DNA of 64,000 nt from 67-14 sp020438345 (GTDB taxonomy: Bacteria > Actinomycetota > Thermoleophilia > Solirubrobacterales > 70-9): assembly GCA_937872475.1 (NCBI GenBank), contig CALMSY010000031.1:1-64000 (forward strand), in the 5' to 3' direction. The notes under the pieces were generated by a model. The model did no database searches. It saw only the letters and a list, made by a program, of their open reading frames with translations, and was not told the DNA's origin. Numbering within the stretch: position 1 is the first letter of the stretch; each line of letters begins with the position of its first letter. Positions 36,162 through 44,231 of this stretch are shown piece by piece. The translations under genes were made by a program, and so were the position numbers.

Positions 36162-36278
36162 TTGACCCCGGAGGAGTTCGTGACCTGCTCCGGCTGGCGG
36201 TACGCGAAGACCATGCCGGAGTGCCCACACGAATACACGGTGCGTGACCTTTCACCCGAGGAAGAAAGACCACGGTGA
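36162..36278 (+). pseudogene. Short relic with PHEYTVR motif
   Basis: The frame from TTG 36162 reads LTPEEFVTCSGWRYAKTMPE, then CPHEYTVRDLSPEEERPR and a stop. The W-Y-A-K-T-M-P-x-x-P-H-E-Y-T-V-R pattern occurs in a small conserved family of unknown function that is much longer, so this appears to be a 5' fragment. The first 21 bases recur at 41253-41273. Confidence 0.5.
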
Positions 36279-36281
36279 TGG

Positions 36282-37418
36282 TCAGGATTCGCTTGACGGC
36301 TTCGCAGCTTCAATCACCTTCTCGGCGAACGCCTCTTCTGACCCTTGAGCGGAAAGCAAGTTCGCGTAGGTGAGAGTTGGCCAGGTGTTCCAGTCGCCTT
36401 CACCAATGTCCTCAAGGTCGGTGACCGCCCCAGGAACCTCGCGGACCAGTGCGAGCAATCGGCTCATCTCTCCATCTGACCGATTCGCCATGACAGTGCT
36501 CAGGCCCAATCCAATTCCGTAGGTATAGCCATTCAGGCGAACCGGGAAATCGGTCCCTCTGGCCAAGTAGTAGTTGACGGTTGGTGCCGTACTCCCCTTT
36601 CCCATCTCGTACGAAGCGCCGGCCTGAATCAAGAGCTCATGGAGCCGCATCACCCGCCCCGCAATGGCTTCACTTTCGGTCCTCTTGGCAACCTCACGGA
36701 AGAAGTCCTCAAGAGACCAACTGACCTGGACTCTCGGTGAGGAGCCACCTTTTACCTGGCGGGCTGCCTCAGATCGCCCGATCACGCTCGACATGAGAGT
36801 CGTCGCCGATCCACCTTCGGCTGCGAACTGCTTGACTTCAAGCCCGATCACCTCGGTTGACTCCATCTGTTCGTTCAAGAATTCGATGATTCGTCTGAGC
36901 TCGCGCGGGACTTCGTCGGCCACGAAGACAAGACGAAGCCTTCCCAACCGCAGGTTCGCCCCAACCCTGTTCCAGAACCTTTCCGGGTCCTCATCGCCCA
37001 GGAAATCTGCCAGTTCCGTTTCGGCATTGCGGCCGTCACGCTCTGCACCCGACTCAAAACTCGTTCTGATGCTTTCCTGGCTCCAAACGGCTGAACCGTT
37101 GGCCGCGTAGTCCAACATCTGGCCGACTACCTCTCGCCTAATTCTCGAATCGGAGCTTCGTTTCACTTCAACGAGAGTTGGAATCGCATCCCGGTCAACG
37201 AAGAGGTGATCGAGGCTCCACCTGGCTCCGCTGTCCTCGGTTTCGGAGATCCCGATCTCTCGTTGAATCAAGAGCCAGTCGGACTCACCCCTGGCCGAAT
37301 CACCGGCGAGCAGTCCCGGGTACTTCGCAAGCAGTTCCTGAAGTACGTCCTCTGCTTCGTAGGGAACCTCAATCATCCGGTTGAGAACCCCATCCCCAGT
37401 TTCAAACATTGCGGCCAT
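36282..37418 (-). CDS. PD-(D/E)xK nuclease-like protein (NucS/DUF91-like N-terminus)
   Basis: The 378-residue protein contains LDHLFVD (D70) followed by TLVEVKRSSD (E84, K86) and RREVVGQMLDYAANG, the D...ExK core and following helix typical of NucS-like and many defence-associated nucleases. The second half (GLEVKQF to the end) may be a DNA-binding or sensor domain. No helicase partner is adjacent. Its location among toxin-antitoxin pairs and relics suggests an accessory gene. ATG 37418 has only a weak GGAA before it; ATG 37409 is an alternative start. Confidence 0.78.
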   Translation of the reverse strand: MAAMFETGDGVLNRMIEVPYEAEDVLQELLAKYPGLLAGDSARGESDWLLIQREIGISETEDSGARWSLDHLFVDRDAIPTLVEVKRSSDSRIRREVVGQMLDYAANGSAVWSQESIRTSFESGAERDGRNAETELADFLGDEDPERFWNRVGANLRLGRLRLVFVADEVPRELRRIIEFLNEQMESTEVIGLEVKQFAAEGGSATTLMSSVIGRSEAARQVKGGSSPRVQVSWSLEDFFREVAKRTESEAIAGRVMRLHELLIQAGASYEMGKGSTAPTVNYYLARGTDFPVRLNGYTYGIGLGLSTVMANRSDGEMSRLLALVREVPGAVTDLEDIGEGDWNTWPTLTYANLLSAQGSEEAFAEKVIEAAKPSSES

Positions 37419-37441
37419 TTTCCGAACTTGCCTTGTTCTGC

Positions 37442-37834
37442 TCAGCAGGTCGTGAGCGGTACGCGAACGGTCGGGCCGCCGTAGGCCTTGACCCGGAGGC
37501 GCGAGTACTCATAGAGGTGACCCCAGCAGCGGACCTTGCGGTAGAGGGTGAGCTTGCCCGGGCCGTGATCCCAGTTGGAGGCACCGCAGAACGGGTCGCA
37601 GGTGTTCCACCAGATGGTTCCGAAACCCTTGATTCGCTTCTGACCCCAGGTGCGCCAGCGGATCGAAGTGGCGTACATCCCGTTGTCACCACAGAAGAAG
37701 TTCATCTTCGCCGGGCGCTTCTGGGGCTTCCCCACCCCGCACTTGGCTTCGACCCCTACTCCAGCGTTGGCGCCACCGGGCACCGCCCAAGCCAAGACCA
37801 GCATCGCGCACAGGACAACCAGCACCTTTTTCAT
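37442..37834 (-). CDS. Secreted Cys-rich small protein
   Basis: The 130-residue product starts MKKVLVVLCAMLVLAWAVPG, a signal peptide cleaved near ANAGVGVEA. The mature part has about eight cysteines (KCGVGK, FFCGD, CDPFCGAS, RCWGH and a final C) that could form disulfides, and many aromatic residues. GGAGAGG seven bases before ATG 37834 supports this start rather than the longer frame. Function unknown. Confidence 0.75.
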   Translation of the reverse strand: MKKVLVVLCAMLVLAWAVPGGANAGVGVEAKCGVGKPQKRPAKMNFFCGDNGMYATSIRWRTWGQKRIKGFGTIWWNTCDPFCGASNWDHGPGKLTLYRKVRCWGHLYEYSRLRVKAYGGPTVRVPLTTC

Positions 37835-37949
37835 CGCATTACCTCTCCGTAGGTTCGTCTGTCGCCAGAGTCTAGAAAGGGCCGATCGATCTGACAACAG
37901 CCGAATCCTCGCTGTCAGGAAACCGCGCCCGAATCCGACCCTCCCTACG

Positions 37950-38195
37950 ATGCTGCCAGTCGAGGATTACATTCCGCCCTTTGCGCTGATCGTCGTCGGG
38001 GCGATCCTTGGCGGGATCTTCGGGGACGGATCCGCGGTCGGGGTTGTTGGTGGCGGACTGTTCGTCTGGGGGTTCTTCTGGACGATCCGGGTCTGGTGTG
38101 ATCACGGAGAGGCGATCAATTACCTGCGAGACCGGGACCGGTCCGAACGATTCGAACGACTGGTCGAGGAGATGGACCGTGACCGGCGGGCCTGA
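37950..38195 (+). CDS. Small membrane protein, 81 residues
   Basis: The product has a hydrophobic hairpin of two helices (PPFALIVVGAILGGIFG and VGVVGGGLFVWGFFWTI) and a charged C-terminal tail rich in Arg, Asp and Glu. No family recognised. A deleted copy lies at 36033-36152, which shows this gene has been duplicated locally. No clear ribosome site precedes ATG 37950. Confidence 0.6.
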   Translation: MLPVEDYIPPFALIVVGAILGGIFGDGSAVGVVGGGLFVWGFFWTIRVWCDHGEAINYLRDRDRSERFERLVEEMDRDRRA

Positions 38196-38210
38196 CCGTC
38201 GCCGGTCAGA

Positions 38211-38270
38211 CGACGATGATCCGGCCAGGCCGGGAGTCGAAGACGAGCTTCAAGACCTGGTCGGACCGGA
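38211..38270. repeat. 60-bp repeat, second copy at 36091-36147
   Basis: The two segments agree apart from a three-base insertion and scattered changes. On the minus strand both can read a conserved VLKxVxDSxPGRIxV, so the repeat may descend from the end of a lost gene. Otherwise the 272 bases after the membrane-protein gene hold no supported gene. Confidence 0.7.
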
Positions 38271-38467
38271 TTCACATCGTCGAGATGAAGGTGATGACCG
38301 TGAGGACGACCTCGACGTCGGCCTCGGCGGGAAACTCCCTCCCGACCATCCGGACGCCGACCTGATCGACGACCTGGACCTCTGAAAGCTCTCGCTCCGC
38401 TCTCGGGTTTGTCAGGTTGCGGCCCCTGCTGCCGACCCTTCAACTGGAGACAAAGGAAAGGGGCCGG

Positions 38468-39061
38468 ATGGGCTGGTATGAGTTTGACGAGAACGAGGTC
38501 GTGAGCTGCAAGTGTGGCTGGAGCGGCCCCGCAAGCGCCGGAGGGATCGAATTCTTCGGTGAATGTTTCTCTTACGAATGCCCCGAATGCGGCCGGACCC
38601 TGGCGGTGTTCTCCTATCCGTTGATCGAGGAGACGAAACGCAAGGCCGCGGAAGGAAACGAAAAAGCGCAGGGTGAACTCCAGGCGGCGCTCGGCCGCGA
38701 GTCATTCATGGAAAGAGCCAAAGCCAGCGAACTGGAACGGCCCGATCAGTTGCCCGACCTGGACGGTGACGGGATCATCATCGAATGGGACTTCGAGGAC
38801 CGGGAAAAGCAGGGCGGGGACTGCTGGACCGTGCTTCGACACAACGGCCGGGAGATCTGGAGGGAGGTCGCCTACTACGAAGGTGGTAGCCGGTACCACG
38901 CGGTCGCGACGATCCTGATCGAACGCTACGGCACCCGCCTGGCCGGCTTTCCCGCCACCGAGGCCAGCAAGCTCTACCTCTACGGCGATGACTGGCGCAG
39001 CGACCCGGTCGGGGAAGTCAGCGGTCGCATCGAGCGAAACCGCAAGACTGGCACCGAATAG
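38468..39061 (+). CDS. Zinc-ribbon protein of unknown function, 197 residues
   Basis: AAAGGGG a few bases before ATG 38468 fixes the start. The N-terminus has CKCGWSGP and YECPECGRTL, two cysteine pairs that should bind zinc. The rest includes an acidic LDGDGIIIEWDFED segment and a mixed alpha/beta domain ending in a basic tail. No family recognised. A 22-codon relic of a relative lies at 45187-45252. Confidence 0.72.
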   Translation: MGWYEFDENEVVSCKCGWSGPASAGGIEFFGECFSYECPECGRTLAVFSYPLIEETKRKAAEGNEKAQGELQAALGRESFMERAKASELERPDQLPDLDGDGIIIEWDFEDREKQGGDCWTVLRHNGREIWREVAYYEGGSRYHAVATILIERYGTRLAGFPATEASKLYLYGDDWRSDPVGEVSGRIERNRKTGTE

Positions 39062-39065
39062 CAGG

Positions 39066-39176
39066 CGGGAGGACCGGGCAGAGCGGTCCAGGTGCCTTGA
39101 CGATTCGTTGGTCCATGGTGACCAGCGGGGCGTCGAGTAGTTCAGCCAGGGCGACGTCCTGACGGTGGTGGGTCAG
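39066..39176 (-). pseudogene. C-terminal remnant of a PIN toxin
   Basis: The minus-strand frame reads DVALAELLDAPLVTMDQRIV, the last conserved block of a VapC-like PIN domain (VALAE..., LVT.D.R). The rest of the gene is absent, and the fragment abuts the 3' end of the complete toxin gene at 39173, suggesting an earlier toxin gene was overwritten. Confidence 0.6.
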
Positions 39177-39628
39177 GCGGCTGGCTCGAAGGTGGCGATC
39201 CCGAGATCCCGCCACGCCGCCAATAGTTCGCGGTCACCAGCAATCGCGACCAGCCCGGAACCGGTGCCGTCCGTCTCGATTTGATCTCGTTCCTGAACCA
39301 GGGCGGCAGCGGCACAGTGAACCGCGTCGAAACCGCGCAAGCCGAAACGCCATGCGAGATCGCCGGCTCGTTCGGCCAGATCAAGATCGAACTCGATTAC
39401 CCGGAAGTTCTCCCACAAGGTCCGAAGGCGGGAAATGGACGGGCGCACACCCTCGTCCGGCAATCTCCCCTGCCGATTGGCACGACGCAAGGCCGCGACA
39501 GACTCCACATAAAGCAGCCTCGTCGCCATGACGATGTCGGCCTCGACCCAGGCCTGCCGACAGTCGGGCGCGTACTCGTCGTTCAGCAGGAGAGGCACGA
39601 ACGCCGAGGTATCGAAGTAGGCGAGCAC
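39173..39628 (-). CDS. VapC-like PIN-domain toxin
   Basis: The 151-residue product begins MLAYFDTSAFVPLLLNDEYA with the first PIN Asp, has YVESVAALRRA with the conserved Glu, and GLRGFDAVHCAAAAL with the third acid; GDRELL near the end completes the site. It is therefore expected to be a Mg-dependent RNase. The GTG start is three bases after the antitoxin stop. Confidence 0.87.
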   Translation of the reverse strand: MLAYFDTSAFVPLLLNDEYAPDCRQAWVEADIVMATRLLYVESVAALRRANRQGRLPDEGVRPSISRLRTLWENFRVIEFDLDLAERAGDLAWRFGLRGFDAVHCAAAALVQERDQIETDGTGSGLVAIAGDRELLAAWRDLGIATFEPAA

Positions 39629-39631
39629 CGG

Positions 39632-39922
39632 TCAGCGGTCGAGAAAGTCACGAAGCGAGAATCCGAAATCGAGCGGCTCGCCGGGATCACGCTTGGGTGA
39701 CAACGCCGGAGTTATCCGTCCCTCCCTCTCCAGGCCGGCGATCGCGGCGTACTCGTTTAGCGGCAGGATCTCGGCAATCGGTTTGCCGTGATCGGTCACC
39801 ACGATCCGGTTCCCCTCGACCACAGACGCGAGGTGCTTGCTGAGCCCATCCCGAAGGTCGCGTATCCCGACCTCCTGGCTCCCACGCTTTGTGGCGCTTT
39901 TCTCACACACAGTAATGGCCAT
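39632..39922 (-). CDS. Phd/YefM-type antitoxin
   Basis: The 96-residue product contains VGIRDLRDGLSKHLASVVEG and VTDHGKPIAEILPLNEYA, the Phd fold, and an acidic/aromatic tail (LDFGFSLRDFLDR) of the kind that fills a PIN toxin groove. GGAG six bases before ATG 39922 supports this start; the longer frame to 40066 adds non-homologous sequence. Confidence 0.85.
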   Translation of the reverse strand: MAITVCEKSATKRGSQEVGIRDLRDGLSKHLASVVEGNRIVVTDHGKPIAEILPLNEYAAIAGLEREGRITPALSPKRDPGEPLDFGFSLRDFLDR

Positions 39923-40319
39923 TATATCTCCACTCGTTCTTGAAGTCCAGCCGTCAGTGAGGCAAGCCCGCAGCGAGCATTTCTCTCCCCCAGACGGGTT
40001 CGGGCCTCCAGCCGGGAGGGTGGGTGTGCCGATCAGTTCGATACCCCCGTCGGCCCGGCGGCCCATCCTTCGCTAAGCCGAGACCTGGTTCAGCCAGTCA
40101 GCAACCGGCAGCATCGGAGCAGGGTCAAACCACCAGACATCGCCTTGGCCCGGGAGCACGTTCATCCCTCGGGAAGAGCGTGGCCGAATCCGGAATGACC
40201 GGTCCCGCGGCCCGACGGACGGCCGGGGCGAGTTTCGCCCGTCCCGGACTTAGGGGAAAGAGCAGCCGCTTCCGACGCGGATCGGCCGCCGGTCCGACCC
40301 GTTTACGAAAGGAACGAAG
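39923..40319. other. 397-bp gap without a supported gene
   Basis: No frame here shows a ribosome site with plausible codon use. The long open frames on both strands are arginine/proline-rich shadows. The last 15 bases hold the ribosome site of the next gene. Confidence 0.5.
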
Positions 40320-40628
40320 ATGCCCCAAAATGATGATGGGAAAAAGTTCTGCCTCGAATTCACCGACTTCCACGGGGCCGACATGCCCTGGCTCATGGAG
40401 AAAGCGCGGGCGATCGGGGAGGTTCTGGTCCCCCGCCTCGGCGGAAATCTGGAGTGGGGCCAGGTGGTCGTCCTGCCGGATCGAAAAGGAATCGGGCTCG
40501 GACCGCGGTTCCCGCCGGAGTTCTATGCGAGCCACGGCAAAATCAGGCCTGTATCACCGGTGATACACTCGGATCGTGAGGCGGGTAAGCGTTCGCGAAC
40601 TCAGAAACCAGGGCGGCAAGGTGCTTGA
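40320..40628 (+). CDS. Unrecognised small protein, possibly extended by frameshift
   Basis: AAAGGA eight bases before ATG 40320 and a well-formed beginning (KKFCLEFTDFHGADMPWLME) support a real gene. After about residue 78 the frame crosses the 18-bp palindrome and overlaps the next antitoxin gene by 53 bases, so the original stop may have been lost. Up to that point the product could be a 75-80-residue single-domain protein. No family recognised. Confidence 0.45.
   Translation: MPQNDDGKKFCLEFTDFHGADMPWLMEKARAIGEVLVPRLGGNLEWGQVVVLPDRKGIGLGPRFPPEFYASHGKIRPVSPVIHSDREAGKRSRTQKPGRQGA
40550..40567. promoter_or_regulatory. 18-bp perfect palindrome, probable antitoxin operator
   Basis: TGTATCACCGGTGATACA is fully symmetrical and ends 8 bases before the GTG start of the antitoxin gene at 40576. 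Position and symmetry fit an autoregulatory site for a dimeric Phd-type antitoxin. Confidence 0.65.
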
Positions 40629-40821
40629 CCGGGTCCAGCGCGGCGAGCGGACAATCATCACTCGCGATGGCGAAGATGTGGCCGAGCTAAGACCTGTGCG
40701 AAAGAGCCTGTCAGCCGAGGCGCTCATTGAGCGACGCCGAAACCTCCCCTCAATGGATCCGGAACTGCTTCGCCGTGACATCGACGAGATTCTCGACACG
40801 AACCTTTGGAACCTACGATGA
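40576..40821 (+). CDS. Phd/YefM-type antitoxin
   Basis: From GTG 40576 the 81-residue product reads MRRVSVRELRNQGGKVLDRV then TIITRDGEDVAELRPV, the short Phd fold, and an acidic C-terminal helix (SMDPELLRRDIDEILDTNLW). It precedes a PIN toxin with a four-base ATGA overlap. No Shine-Dalgarno fits between palindrome and start, so translation may be leaderless. Confidence 0.86.
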   Translation: MRRVSVRELRNQGGKVLDRVQRGERTIITRDGEDVAELRPVRKSLSAEALIERRRNLPSMDPELLRRDIDEILDTNLWNLR

Positions 40822-41216
40822 ACCAGTCCGAGGAGGGGCTGCTCGACACTTGTACCCTGATCCTGCTCGAAAAGCTGGACCCCCGGGAGCTTCCCCGGAA
40901 GCCGGCGATTTCCACGATCACCCTGGCGGAGCTAGCCATTGGCCCCCTGGTAGCGAAAAGCGAATCAGAACGTCTGCTTCGCCAGTCACACCTGCTGCTG
41001 GCCGAGGCTGACTTTGATCCGATTCCGTTTGACGACCAGGCTGCCCGCGCCTTCGGGGCAGTAGCCGCGAACCTTCATGACACAGGGCGAAAGACCGCTG
41101 CCCGTTCACTGGACGCAATGATCGCGGCCACAGCCATATCGAGGGGTCTTCCGCTTTTCACCGCGAACCCGCGTGACTTCGAGGGGATCGCTTCACTCGA
41201 GGTTCGTCAGGTCTGA
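40818..41216 (+). CDS. VapC-like PIN-domain toxin
   Basis: The 132-residue product begins MNQSEEGLLDTCTLILLEKL (first Asp), has ITLAELAIGPL with the conserved Glu, and KTAARSLDAMIAATAISRGL plus LFTANPRDF, the remaining PIN acids. The ATG overlaps the antitoxin stop, so synthesis is coupled to the antitoxin. Confidence 0.88.
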   Translation: MNQSEEGLLDTCTLILLEKLDPRELPRKPAISTITLAELAIGPLVAKSESERLLRQSHLLLAEADFDPIPFDDQAARAFGAVAANLHDTGRKTAARSLDAMIAATAISRGLPLFTANPRDFEGIASLEVRQV

Positions 41217-41232
41217 GGTTCCGCGCCGACTC

Positions 41233-41273
41233 GATCGGACATGAAAGCAGGGTTGACCCCGGAGGAGTTCGTG
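41233..41273. repeat. 41-bp partial repeat, other copy at 36141-36182
   Basis: Both copies contain GACATGAAA and then the same 21 bases ending in GAGTTCGTG. They lie 5.1 kb apart on either side of the toxin-antitoxin cluster. The remaining bases to 41374 hold a gene-like tail (VTELEQRIGGPYG, stop at 41363-41365) without a start. Confidence 0.7.
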
Positions 41274-41362
41274 GCACGGAGGAAACCACGATCGTCAACC
41301 GCCAGCCGGTCACACCGGAAGCCGTGACCGAACTTGAACAACGGATCGGGGGTCCGTACGGC

Positions 41363-41368
41363 TAGGCT
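41363..41368 (+). promoter_or_regulatory. Candidate -10 box of a leaderless promoter
   Basis: TAGGCT fits TAnnnT and ends 6 bases before the GTG start of the SulP gene at 41375. Confidence 0.45.
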
Positions 41369-41374
41369 GCCACC

Positions 41375-43048
41375 GTGTCCTTCGCGGTTCGCCATCTGCG
41401 TCGACTGTTTCCGGGCCTCGAGGCAATTCACCGTTACCCAGGGTCCCGCCGGCCGGATCTCCTGGCCGGTCTGGTGCTGGCCGCGATCCTTGTGCCCCAG
41501 GGCATGGCCTACGCGCAACTGGCCGGGTTGCCGGCGGTCACCGGGCTCTACACAACAATCGCCTGCCTGGTCGGCTACGCGCTGTTCGGGCCTTCCCGGG
41601 TCCTGGTTCTCGGGCCCGACTCGTCGATATCGCCACTGATCTTCGCCGCGATCGTTCCGCTCGTGGTAAGCGACGATCCCGGGCAGGCGATCGCCCTCGC
41701 CGGGATGCTCGCAATCCTGGTCGGGCTGGTCGAGATCGGCCTTGGCCTGGGCAAGCTCGGGTTCGTAGCCGATCTGCTCTCGAAAGAGGTCCAGGTCGGC
41801 TACATGAACGGGTTGGGCATCACGATCATCGTCGGCCAGTTACCGAAGCTGTTCGGCTTTTCCACCGAGGCGGATTCGTTCCTGGGTGAAGTCCGGGCCT
41901 TCGTCGAAGGGATCGGCCAGACCCACGCCACAACGCTCTTGCTGGGGATTTCGGTGCTGGCCATCCTGCTGATCCTGCCGTTGATCACCAAACGACTGCC
42001 CGCGGTACTGGTCGCGGTGGTAGCCGCCACCGTGGCCTCGGCGCTACTCGGCCTGGCCGACCATGGGGTCGCCACGGTCGGCTCGCTACCTCAGGGAATC
42101 CCCGCCCCGTCGCTTCCCTTCACCAACGCCGGCGACCTGCCACCACTGATCATCGCCGCGGTTGGCATCACCCTGGTCTCACTGACCGACACGATCGCCA
42201 CCGCCACCAGTTTCGCCAGCCGCCGGGGCGAGGAGGTCAAACCCAACCAGGAGATGATCGGGATCGGGACCGCCAACATCGCGGCCGGGTTTTTTCAGGG
42301 GTTCGCGATCTCGACCAGTGGCTCGAGGACTGCCGTGGCCGAGCAATCCGGGGCCAGAACCCAGCTCACCGGTCTGGTCGGGGCGGGCCTGGTCGCGATG
42401 CTGCTGCTGTTCCTGAACGGCCTCTTGGCCGATCTGCCTGACGCGGCCCTGGCCGCGGTCGTGATCGGAGCTGCCCTCTCGCTGATGGACATCGGCATCC
42501 TGCGCCGGTACAACGCGATCCGCCGTAGCGCCTTGGGCGTCTCGCTGGTCGCAACCGCGGGCGTCGTTCTGCTGGGGGTCCTGCAGGGGATCGTGATTGC
42601 TGTCGTGCTGGCGATCATCCTTTTCTTCCGCCGTAACTGGTGGCCTCACGGCGCCGTCCTCGGGCACCTGGAAAACAAAGAGGGCTGGCATGCCCTGGCC
42701 GACTACCCGCAGGCCGAACAGATTCCCGGAATAGTTGTTTACCGCTGGGAAGCACCGCTCTTCTTCGCCAACTCCGGACGGTTCCGCGAAGAGATCAGAA
42801 GGCTGGCCCGCGAGCATGAACCCAAGTGGATCCTGATCCAGTGCGAAGCGATCACCGACGTCGACGTGACCGCCGCCGAAATGCTTGAACAGCTGGACCT
42901 CGAATTGAACGCGGCCGGCATACACCTCGCCTTTGCCGAGATGCGCCACCGCCTGCAAGAGCTGACTCTGCGCTACGGCCTGATGGATTCGGTTGATCGA
43001 AACAACTTCTTCCCGACCGTCGAGGCAGCCCTCTCCAAAATCCGGTGA
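41375..43048 (+). CDS. SulP-family anion transporter with STAS domain
   Basis: The 557-residue protein has about 12 hydrophobic segments between residues 28 and 425, with the SulP signature DLLAGLVLAAILVPQGMAYAQ close to the start (split here over two conserved blocks) and GLYTT just after. The C-terminal 110 residues form a STAS domain (VYRWEAPLFFANSGRF, later LIQCEAITDVDVTAAEMLEQ). SulP proteins move sulfate, bicarbonate or other anions. The ion cannot be assigned from sequence. It has its own leaderless-type promoter and converges with the nitroreductase gene, leaving 11 bases between. Confidence 0.9.
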   Translation: MSFAVRHLRRLFPGLEAIHRYPGSRRPDLLAGLVLAAILVPQGMAYAQLAGLPAVTGLYTTIACLVGYALFGPSRVLVLGPDSSISPLIFAAIVPLVVSDDPGQAIALAGMLAILVGLVEIGLGLGKLGFVADLLSKEVQVGYMNGLGITIIVGQLPKLFGFSTEADSFLGEVRAFVEGIGQTHATTLLLGISVLAILLILPLITKRLPAVLVAVVAATVASALLGLADHGVATVGSLPQGIPAPSLPFTNAGDLPPLIIAAVGITLVSLTDTIATATSFASRRGEEVKPNQEMIGIGTANIAAGFFQGFAISTSGSRTAVAEQSGARTQLTGLVGAGLVAMLLLFLNGLLADLPDAALAAVVIGAALSLMDIGILRRYNAIRRSALGVSLVATAGVVLLGVLQGIVIAVVLAIILFFRRNWWPHGAVLGHLENKEGWHALADYPQAEQIPGIVVYRWEAPLFFANSGRFREEIRRLAREHEPKWILIQCEAITDVDVTAAEMLEQLDLELNAAGIHLAFAEMRHRLQELTLRYGLMDSVDRNNFFPTVEAALSKIR

Positions 43049-43059
43049 CTTTCCGGGTC

Positions 43060-44115
43060 CTACTCGCTCAGCACGTCGGCGACCGGTCGCCTGGGCTCGG
43101 GCTTCACCTCGGGGCCAAAACCGAGCCGCAACAACAGTTGGGGGAATCCATCCGGACGGCCGATCGCCCGGGCCAGCCTCCCACGGACCTCCGCAACCTC
43201 AATCGGCTGGTTGAGAAACGAAGCCGAAACCCCAGTCGCACCGGCGGCCAGCAGGATCCGCTGCAGAGCCCGCCCGGTGGCGACCCAGGCGGCCGGGTCC
43301 TCGGCCGCCGTCCAGAGAACGGCAAGCAGAGGCGAAGCCTGGGCCAGCTCCTGGTCCTTGGCCGCCTGCCCTTTGCCAAGGTCGAAGGAACGGATCACCA
43401 GGGGACCGGCGTAGGACATCAGGTCATTGAACCCGAACCCGTAGCCGCGCATGCCGTCACCGTTTCGACTTCGGTTGGGGTGGATCCAGGCGGCCAGCTC
43501 CCGCCGGAAACTGCGGTCGGCCATCTGGATGCGGTCCCCTTCCGCGACCAACCCGGCCACCTCGGACCGTTCCCCTCCGGTGATTTCATGCAACCCCGCA
43601 CCCGCGGCGGCCGCCACGGCGCGAAGCTCGTCGACCAGCCCGTCGGGCAGCTCCCGGTCCTCGAAAGCCTGACGGTTGGTGTGGCGCTTTGTGATCGCAT
43701 CGAAAAGCCGGCTCTCCGCTTCTTCCGGCCTGCCGTCTTCGTGGAAGATGATCCGAGCCAGGAGATCTTCCTCGTCGGGTTCGGGAAGAACAGATACATC
43801 GGTTCGAAGGCCAAAATGCGCCGCCGCGATCAGCAGGGTTTCAAGTGCGGCGCCGCAGCTGATCAGCAGCTCACGGTCTTCAGCGTCGACAACCGGAAGC
43901 GCACGGCTGCGGTCCGCCCGCAGTTCGGCCGAGTCACCTTCGATCCGGAAAAGCCAGGGCTGAGTGTTGTGGCCGGAAGGAGCGAGGATCGCGTAACCGA
44001 GAAGAAAGCGGATCCTCCCGGCGACGCTACCGGTCGAGGGGAAGTCGCTTTCGTCGATCATCCATACCTTCAGTGGCAGACCGGCCTTGCCCTTCTCAGC
44101 CCACGGTTCGCTCAT
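43060..44115 (-). CDS. Acg/nitroreductase-family protein
   Basis: The 351-residue protein contains YAILAPSGHNTQPWLFRIEG near residue 40, the FMN-binding opening of nitroreductases in the double-length form typical of mycobacterial Acg-like proteins, and RHTNRQAFEDRELP, another conserved block. Both half-domains appear present. Members bind FMN or store flavin, and some are induced in dormancy; the substrate is unknown. The frame is open 31 codons further upstream, but ATG 44115 gives the family's usual start. Confidence 0.8.
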   Translation of the reverse strand: MSEPWAEKGKAGLPLKVWMIDESDFPSTGSVAGRIRFLLGYAILAPSGHNTQPWLFRIEGDSAELRADRSRALPVVDAEDRELLISCGAALETLLIAAAHFGLRTDVSVLPEPDEEDLLARIIFHEDGRPEEAESRLFDAITKRHTNRQAFEDRELPDGLVDELRAVAAAAGAGLHEITGGERSEVAGLVAEGDRIQMADRSFRRELAAWIHPNRSRNGDGMRGYGFGFNDLMSYAGPLVIRSFDLGKGQAAKDQELAQASPLLAVLWTAAEDPAAWVATGRALQRILLAAGATGVSASFLNQPIEVAEVRGRLARAIGRPDGFPQLLLRLGFGPEVKPEPRRPVADVLSE

Positions 44116-44217
44116 ATGGCTCGATCCTATATCTCGAAACATTCTCTTCTCGCGAATGGCTGAGGGCCTCGCTGAACAAGTCAGCCCGCCGTCTCGGGAT
44201 GGCGTCACCGGCTTCGG

Positions 44218-44223
44218 TAGATT
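44218..44223 (+). promoter_or_regulatory. Candidate -10 box of a leaderless promoter
   Basis: TAGATT fits TAnnnT and ends 8 bases before ATG 44232 of the oxidoreductase gene. Confidence 0.4.
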
Positions 44224-44231
44224 CGCCCCCG

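Noticed and set aside
38008..38385. Plus-strand 125-codon frame
   Set aside because: It crosses the end of the small membrane-protein gene in another frame, is rich in Asp/Arg/Gly and has no ribosome site.
40125..40535. Minus-strand 136-codon frame
   Set aside because: It is opposite a gene with a good ribosome site and has the Arg/Pro-rich composition of a shadow.
42179..42958. 259-codon open frame on the minus strand
   Set aside because: It is a shadow of the SulP gene; composition is typical of antisense frames in GC-rich DNA.
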